Source of the DNA: Cyathus striatus
Lineage: Eukaryota > Basidiomycota > Agaricomycetes > Agaricales > Nidulariaceae
DNA: 64,000 nucleotides
Direction: 5' to 3'
Assembly (NCBI GenBank): GCA_025738555.1
Contig: JAOVFP010000009.1
Location: 4,712,001-4,776,000 of the forward strand
The notes under the pieces were generated by a model. It was not told where the DNA came from. It worked only from the letters and a program-made list of their open reading frames with translations, and did not search any database. Positions 57,031 through 64,000 of this stretch are shown here, piece by piece. Position numbers and translations under genes: made by a program. The number at the start of each line of letters is the position of its first letter. Position 1 is the first letter of the stretch.

Positions 57031-58780
57031 TCAATGTACGTACCTAACCACACTGGTTAATACACGGCTGACTTCTGTATGCAAATTGAAAGTCTCAAGT
57101 GCATTCCAAAATAAGTTGGAGGAACGGTTTAATTTTAATATTACCAAACGAGTGCAAGATCACACCATTTGGACTGTATTCTATTATCCTGTATCCCTAT
57201 GTTAAAGATATGTGTCCCGAGAGACCGACCAATGTAAATTGAGATAGAAATTCAATGGAAGCTGAATAAGGGGGCTTAAATATTTACTCTTCCTCCTTCT
57301 GCTCAGTCATTAACCCCGTTTCAGCACAAATCTGCGCCTTTTCCTTTTCTCACATCTGCCTACTAACGACAGTCCTACTCTTAGGATGGATGAATTGTAT
57401 AACAAATACAATGAATACAGTGGTCAATCTTCCGATATTGATAGTTGATACGACTGAGGTCCAAGGAATATTCGCCAGAGGAAAGTGTAAGGCATTCTTT
57501 CGTCCTGCAAAAATAATACCTGAATTACACAGTCTAATCTTCTTAGTGATTTGCAGTTCCGTTGAACGCAAGTTGGGTGTTTGAGTGTCGGTTGAAAAGC
57601 GGTGGAAGTTGGAGTGTGTTTAGTCTGAAGAGGTTCGCCAAAGAAACTAAAGCTTCAGCCAAACGGTGGGCAAACCATAAAGAAACAAATGAACTTCCTT
57701 ACTGGACTTGAGTTTATTTAGAAAACCTAGAGTGATTCACTAGGTAATTGAAAGTAAACGATACAGTATGTACAAGTAAGAAACCCACCTCAGCGTTGTG
57801 AACAACGGCTGAGGTGTACTAGTTAAAGTACAAGCTCTATATACGTTACGAGTCCTTTACTCCGAGATAGTGGAATAAACTACATAGAGGGGAAAGTTTG
57901 TGCCACAGAGCGCGCTGTGCAAAACAGTAGCAGTACAGTACAAGAATGCGTTAGTACATAGAATAGTAAGGGCGGCACAGTGAAACTTATAGAATACAAT
58001 AGGTACAATATATTTACTTTGCCGCGCAGTGTGCTTATGACCTTGGTGGCTGCTGAATGAATACGTGCGGGCGCGATCTAACGAAAAGCGGGAATGCGAG
58101 TCGGACTTGGAGGCGTTTGCATAATTCAACAGTTTGACGTCTGCGCTACTTCAGAATCATACTTCGCGCAACTTTTTGTCAATCCCGCGCTACATTTTTT
58201 ACATGCGCAACTTTTTTCTTTCTGCCCAACTTTCTAAGTTGGCAATCAAGCTTAGCTCTTCGAGATCGCTCTATTATTTATTAAAATAAGGCTCTAAATT
58301 AAAATCCTCCGCTGTCACGATACCGATACCGATAATTTGAAATGATCTAAGAGAGACTTAAACAAATGAGAGTGTGGTGCATGTGAAGACACAACCCTAG
58401 GTTACGAGCTGAACACTGAGCGCTGCACTTTACAACGCGGTTGAATGTTTGAGCACTGATCACAAAAAAAATTAGTGGCTTGCAGCTTCCAACTGTATCA
58501 TAAATTACATACCTGGTCCGGTTCCGGTCATTGGGTCACTTCGAACGTAGCTGAGACATGTCACATCGCCAAGATAGGACGCACGTGATAACAACCACCC
58601 TGGTCCCTAACCAATGGTTAAACCAGGTAATATACCAACTCTTCTCCCTCTCTCGCTTTCTTTCTTTCCCTTTCTCTTCGTCTCCTTTCGCTTTCTTGCT
58701 TTCCTTGCTACGGTACGATAACATACCCACGAGTAGCTCAGGCTGCCACGCTAAAGGCTGTGCTGACCCTGACCACCAGC
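57031..58780. other. Intergenic, no supported gene
   Basis: Short open pieces at 57350-57584 and 57857-58129 lack recognisable motifs. Near 58160-58260 the phrase CGCAACTTTTT recurs, and TCTAAGTTGG forms a small inverted pair with CCAACTT. No terminal repeats were found. Confidence 0.35.
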
Positions 58781-58784
58781 GAGC

Positions 58785-60620
58785 GCGATGACCCGCCTCC
58801 GCCTACCCCTCCGAATCACCTGAAGAAACAGAGAATTGGAATGCAGACTTTGAAGACCACCTTTTCCCCCACGTGGCCTTCCCCACCAGCCCAGTACACT
58901 CCCCTGTCGCTGGCGGAAAAGTGAGTCGGACGGTGAAGATGAGCATGAGAGCTGGGATGAGGAATTTGGACCGGATGTTCCACCTGCGTCGCGTGGGATA
59001 CGAAGGAGGAGGCTGGGTCTTGGGTCGCTTGTTTCGCCTGGACGTGCGGGGAAGCATATTAGTTTTGGTGGCGATCGCCATCTAGGTGATGCTGCCAGAT
59101 CTGACGACGACGCTCCCCCTCCCCCTCTTCCTCCATTGCCTAAACCTGCTGAGGACGACATAGACTCAGAGAATTCGGCCCAAAATCAAACGATGAGGAA
59201 GAAGATAAAACAGTCACATCACGCTCGCACCGAGCACTCTCCCTCGCTCATCCTCCTCCCCCCACCCCTCTCCTCCACTTATTCCTCCCTTCCTAACATT
59301 CCTCAGCATAGGCCTAAGCTCAAATTCAAACGTCAACTTAGTATTTCTCCCCTCCCCACCTCAGCGATGCATCCCAGCCACTGCAGATCATACATCGCAA
59401 TACCACGAGGGCACCACCTATCTCCGCGGGAGCTTCACGCGCAGTGGCGAGAACACTTTATCAATCGCGAACGCGAGAGGAGGAGGTTGAGGAAGAAGTG
59501 TCTGGCTGTTGCTGCTGGACCTGGTGTTTTCTAGTTAAGTAAAGTGGATTCTGAAGAGGGAAGGGCGAGGTCGATGTCGAGGCCTAGGACACCTCCTCGG
59601 CCTGCTGCAGTGGAGCCTGTTCCTGTTACGCTGCCAAAGGCAGGGGTGGGTGATGTTCAATCTGCGCCTTGTGGGGACTTTCAAGTCGGACTGGGAGTGT
59701 GAAATGGAAGTGAGCGAGGAGGAAGAAGGGCAGTCCGGTGCCCGACGAGGTCGCCGGTGGCGACGAAGTTAGAGGATGTGTTTCTGGTTCGTTTTTTCTT
59801 TTCTTTTCGTTTTACTTAACTAATACGCCACAGATCTTCGTATAGAACATCAAGACCGCTATCTCACCCCCCGCCCACATTCCTCCGCCTCGTCTCTTCC
59901 CTCGTCATAATACCATTCTCTCCGCAGACCAACACAGCATCCACCTTCCCCCTCCCCCTCTCCAGCACATACACACGCACCACCTACATCCCGCTTCTTC
60001 CACGCACAAGCGACGAACACAATTCCTCGTTCAGTAACAGGTATCCGAAGCGGCAGCATGACCGACCTTTCCCTCTATCAGAATCAGCAGCACGACTCAG
60101 ACTCCCACTCAATCTCCAAGCAAACTTCTCAAGCAGAAGAGTCTGGGATTCGTACAGTCGCAGAGGGAGGAGGCCAAGAGGCCTGTTTCGATATAGGGCT
60201 CTCCGTCGTTTGAGATTGCTGGGCAGTATGGTGGGATTGAGATTGGGCGGATGTCCTCTTCGAAGGGAAAAGAGGAGGAGGAAGAGGAGGAAGAAGAGGG
60301 GAAGACATCTGTTTCGAGAGCTAGGAGTGGAGTTGTTGTCAAGTAGAGTGTTGAGGATAGGAGGGAGGGGACGGGGGGACGGAAGATAAGGAAAGGAGAA
60401 GGATGGAAGTGGGAGATTCATGGGAAGTATGAAGCGTATTAGCCTCATTGGTAGACATAAGCGCACCAAGAGCGGTGTCTCCCCCACCGGCGTTGTTGAG
60501 GATTTTCCTTCCCCTCCTCTTCATCCTCCCAGGATTCCTTCGCGTTCTGGTACGCTGCGCTCCAAGGATTCTAGAACGCATCTAAAGAGTAGCATAGGCA
60601 GTCTATCCTTAAAACTCTAA
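58785..60620 (+). pseudogene. Byr4-like cell-cycle regulator, decayed copy B
   Basis: This plus-strand paralogue of 50.3-53.0 kb carries ESPEETENWNADFEDH (58.81 kb), HESWDEEFGPDVP (58.95 kb), ISFGGDRHLGDAARSDDDAPPPPLPP (59.06-59.13 kb), KPAEDDIDSEN, an Arg-rich end near 59.5 kb and SMKRISLIGRHKRTKSGVSPTG (60.42 kb). The first WDD block and the C-terminal SLGDLKIP block of copy A are missing. Frames shift at many points. The two copies are in opposite orientation 5.8 kb apart and have accumulated different lesions, so they diverged before or while decaying. Confidence 0.45.
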
Positions 60621-61939
60621 CAACAACATCAAGAAGAACCGCTTGGACCGGCTTACTCGATACTGATCCAGCATGCAAGCATGTTGCAGGTACTGGGGCT
60701 TATAAGTGCCACAGACGATGCTGTGAAGGTGTGTCGATGCATCAGGCGAGCATCGTGTGTAAAGCGGGAGGTGATATGCCCGTGCAGGACAGTACTGCTT
60801 AGGGATGTTCCTAGCCCGGGAATGGGCATGATGTGTAAGGTAACCATGTTGGCGAGGAAAGATGTGATCCTTTCACTGTTTTTACACCGCTATTACTGAT
60901 ATAAATGGGTTGTATAGCCAATACTGAATTGTTCCAAGTCTACAACCAAGCTGATTCTACCATGTTATGCGACGGGCATCGTCAACTGTGCTAGCATGTC
61001 TTAGCGGTCGGCGGATGTAGAATACGGTTGTATCACCCTCTGTTTGGAACATTCATCAGGACCATACAATTGGCTCCCTTCAGTTGAACAACTAGGTTCG
61101 TGCTCTCCAGTCCTCCAAACTCTTACATCAACTCACGATATAATAGGTAACTCAACCTAGCATGACTTCCCATCGGCTCTCAGTACCCCAAATCGGCTCC
61201 AATGACCGAGCAGCTATACGTCGTCAGCGGCTCTCCCGCCTTGGCCATATGTGGTCTGTAGTCACAATGCTATGTAAAGCCGTCATCAAATCCACGCCAG
61301 ACCTCTATGTTGCTTATGCCCATTTGGAGGAGATGCCACGGATGAGGTAGACCTTTAGCTCTAACAAGTTATCCCTGTCGTTTCACGCTGGCTGCTACCT
61401 CACGCGCCCGCTTCCTTTCTTCACCTGCACGGCCAAACTTTACTCCTGCCTCGATGCTAGATGGACGTCGAGAGATTGAGGGAGGCGATGTTATTCGCAA
61501 TGATACCGTTTCTACGGCAAAATGAGCTTCGGGAGGAGGTTGGGGATGAAGAGGACGTAGGGGTCAACTATGAAGTAGGGGATAAATAGGATGTGAGGAA
61601 CGTAGGGAATGTATGGTACGAGGGTGCTGTAGAGGGTCAGGAGGATGACCGGTGATGAGAAAGGTATATGAGATGTGCAGAGCGTGGGGATATGGGTGAA
61701 GAGAATAAGGCGGCAGGAAAATTGGAAACAATCTGGGAAGGAAGCTTGGAGAATGGGGTACCAGCCTGGGTGGGATGAGGTCGCGGACCATTGACTTGCG
61801 GTCCTTTGCTAGGAAAATTTAGAGGTACCGCCTTCAAGTAGAGGGATGATGAACACGCAGCAAAGCGGGTGCCTGTACATCGTCCATCTCGTGTCTAGGA
61901 GGGGGATGTGGGGGGTGTTGCCAAGGGGAAGACTGATAT
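60621..61939. other. No supported gene
   Basis: Open pieces at 60681-60899 and 61162-61350 show no motif. The sequence around 61500-61800 is purine-rich on the plus strand and low in coding character. Confidence 0.35.
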
Positions 61940-62375
61940 TAGTAAAACATGCATCGACGGAGACTGCCGTATGATACCAGGAAGTCATGTACGGATGAGA
62001 GAACGGTTCTACAACTTTGCTAGAATGTGTATTGACAAGAGGATGGATCTACAACTTCAGGACGAAGTGTATCTGTGAGGGAATGGCTCTTCGACATCAG
62101 GACTTGTATCCACGATTAGCGGGACCTACAACATAAGGAAGGTACGTACGGATGTGGGGATATTAGCCCGACGTCAGTAGAACATGTTTACAATGTTGGG
62201 GACGATGTGTATCGACTGCATCGATGAGAGGAGAGTTCTACAACATGCGCACATTGTATATACGTGAGGGGTGGCTCTACGACCCTGGGAGGACGTGTAT
62301 CCTTAAATAGGGTCTCCTACAACTTCAGGGAAATGTATAGCGATAAGGGGAAGGCCTGCATCATCAGCTAAAAGT
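61940..62375. repeat. Degenerate minisatellite, TCTACAAC-type units
   Basis: Units of roughly 40-60 bp recur with the pattern GTGTATC...GAGGGGATGG-TCTACAACTTCAGGACGA. Examples begin near 61998, 62030, 62075, 62215 and 62265. Variants of CTACAAC or TTCGACATC mark each unit. Divergence is high. Confidence 0.5.
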
Positions 62376-64000
62376 GATGCATAATAGAGCAGGATGGTAT
62401 GCAACTCCTGTGTAAGAATTTGAAGCATTTCGGTCTCGGCAATAACTTGACTTTCCTATGTACTAGTTAATATGTCTATTTAGCTATTTAGAACTGTAAA
62501 AACTTGGAAGACTAACGAGTGCGCATATATGAATGTACGAGTTCTCAAGCGCTTTGTCCCAGGCATATATAACATGCCACACAAAGTCAGAAGGACGAAA
62601 GTAAGGTCAGGATTTTGGAATATGTTCTTCTAGTAAACACTTTGCCTTAAATGTAACGTGAATTACATACTAGGAATACTTAATACAACACCCTATTTTT
62701 ACCCGTAGTCCAACCATCCCCTCCACAAGAGCTTAGTGCATGACAACTTAACGCCCGTAAACTATGTAAACTAAGCAAAAAGATCGTCAAGTTTGTGCAT
62801 TAGTCAAGCTATACGTCACACAATACTATTATTATTGAGGAACTGCTATGTATACCTGATACATCATGCATCCGGAGGCTCGATATCCTCCTCACTGTCC
62901 TCAAGGGAATCTCGATTTTTATGAATATTTAATACAATGCGACACCCTTGCATGAATCAATGTTAGGTTATAGCTGTAAGAAGGAAAGGTGTACCCTTAC
63001 GGTAATCGAAAATAATATTATTGGAGATCTGCATTTTCATCATGAATTAACAAGATCTTATGAATATTAAATAACGTACATTAGAACAAATTTCACCGAC
63101 AATAATAGCATTATATGTGGGGTAAATGGTATGATTATTGTCGCAATAGCTTTAAATTATGGTATAAGCTTTAATAGTCTGACCAATTTATACTGAATAT
63201 TACTTACGAGCAATGCCTGCAAAAGCCCAAGCCCCATTTTGGATTGCTATCTAAATCAAAGGAATACAAAGTCGATCTCCCAAGCTTCTTTTTCTCAGAG
63301 TAAGACCCCAGATAATACCATGTGTTAACAAGAATGAAAATCTGATATGTATTGGTAAATATGAGTGAAATTATCGTTGGTGGAAAAGTGGTGATGCATA
63401 CCCAGATGTGACAGACTTTACTACATTCTGTGGCCAAGAAAAGTGTGCATCATAACACGCTTCAAATTGTAGCTTCTGAGTACTGATAAGTCTGTCGACA
63501 GCTCGTAATATGTCAACAGTGAATAATACTACTAAAAAGTAGCCCATATTTCGATTTCTGTTATATAATGCATGGACTGTTCAATTGTTAGCATAGCTCT
63601 ACATATCATCCACAAAAAATGACCCACCTCATAACAGAAGCGTTACGTCAAAGAGAACTAGGCATATAAATTCAGAAGATATTATAATAGTGAACCACAT
63701 ATAGTAATAGCTCTCTCAGCTCTGTAACCGATGATTCTGCAAGTGGACCAAAAAGAGAGTAGACACTGAAACTAAAGTTTGTCCATTAGGCAAGTACGTT
63801 CTATGTAAGAGGTTAGAGCCCGACTCACATTGTCACAGGAAGAGGCATGTATCGGAGGCACAAGTATACTCGTTTGATGAAGAACAAAGGAGCTCTTTAC
63901 ATCATGTTTTGCAAATGTTAGGATAAGGAAACAAACTCGAGATTTACTTCCAGATGTACTGCACCCTTTCGACCAACTGATCATCGAATTACGCTGTGAC
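62376..64000. other. AT-rich, no supported gene
   Basis: Minus-strand open pieces at 63204-63437 and 63772-63984 contain hydrophobic segments but no recognisable family. They could be exons of a membrane-protein gene extending past the window. Confidence 0.3.

Overview
The window is nuclear DNA of a filamentous basidiomycete, most likely an agaricomycete. The coding stretches are broken by many short GT-AG introns of about 48-70 bp. Several protein families are ones I know mainly as large expanded families of mushroom genomes. There are fungal genes for an OPT transporter, fungalysin, a PHO84-type transporter, a forkhead protein and a CE9-like amidohydrolase. Genus cannot be read from the sequence. 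No rRNA, tRNA or CRISPR array was seen. Most of the window is a graveyard of duplicated genes and mobile elements. Long intergenic stretches hold minisatellites and inverted repeats, and only a handful of coding units still look open.

Layout. 0-9 kb: a small spliced ORF (2.1-2.7 kb), then decayed expanded-family agaric genes (3.0-4.7 kb minus, 5.5-7.0 kb plus) and a hAT transposase scrap between them. 9-15.7 kb: AT-rich DNA leading to a seven-exon minus-strand gene that is open over a predicted 1165 residues, with two zinc-binding motifs, an acidic tract and a recombinase-like C-terminal half. 16-19 kb: decayed, unrecognised. 20.0-23.5 kb: a repeat island with three copies of one module (one inverted) around two minisatellites. 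24.9-26.9 kb: a pair of direct repeats. 27.5-30.2 kb: a spliced expanded-family gene broken by two in-frame TGA codons. 31.0-33.1 kb: a nine-exon gene for a chromo-shadow-domain protein and a second small spliced gene, framed by direct repeats of about 108 bp.

33.9-36.9 kb: an LTR-like element, a LINE 3' end and a decayed regulatory-type gene. 37.3-39.6 kb: 5'-truncated OPT transporter. 40.0-41.4 kb: two terminal-inverted-repeat elements; the larger has about 297-bp arms, CACTG ends and a TCC target duplication, and lies directly against a fungalysin propeptide fragment. 42.2-43.0 kb: minisatellite. 43.2-44.4 kb: CE9-like amidohydrolase relic. 45.1-45.7 kb: phosphate transporter relic. 46.1-47.4 kb: forkhead gene with one stop codon. 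47.7-49.8 kb: open gene for a 2-oxoglutarate/Fe(II) dioxygenase-like protein. 50.3-54.5 kb: divergent pair of decayed genes whose paralogues lie at 58.8-60.6 kb and 34.4-36.9 kb. 56.0-57.0 kb: decayed nuclease-like gene. 57-58.8 kb and 60.7-64 kb: mostly empty, with one more minisatellite.

The open genes share a chromatin or DNA-processing flavour: a zinc-finger/recombinase-like protein, a chromo-shadow protein and a dioxygenase with HxD...H...R. They sit among decaying transposons. Whether they belong to one mobile system cannot be decided from this window. All exon-intron models were built by eye from splice consensus and reading phase.
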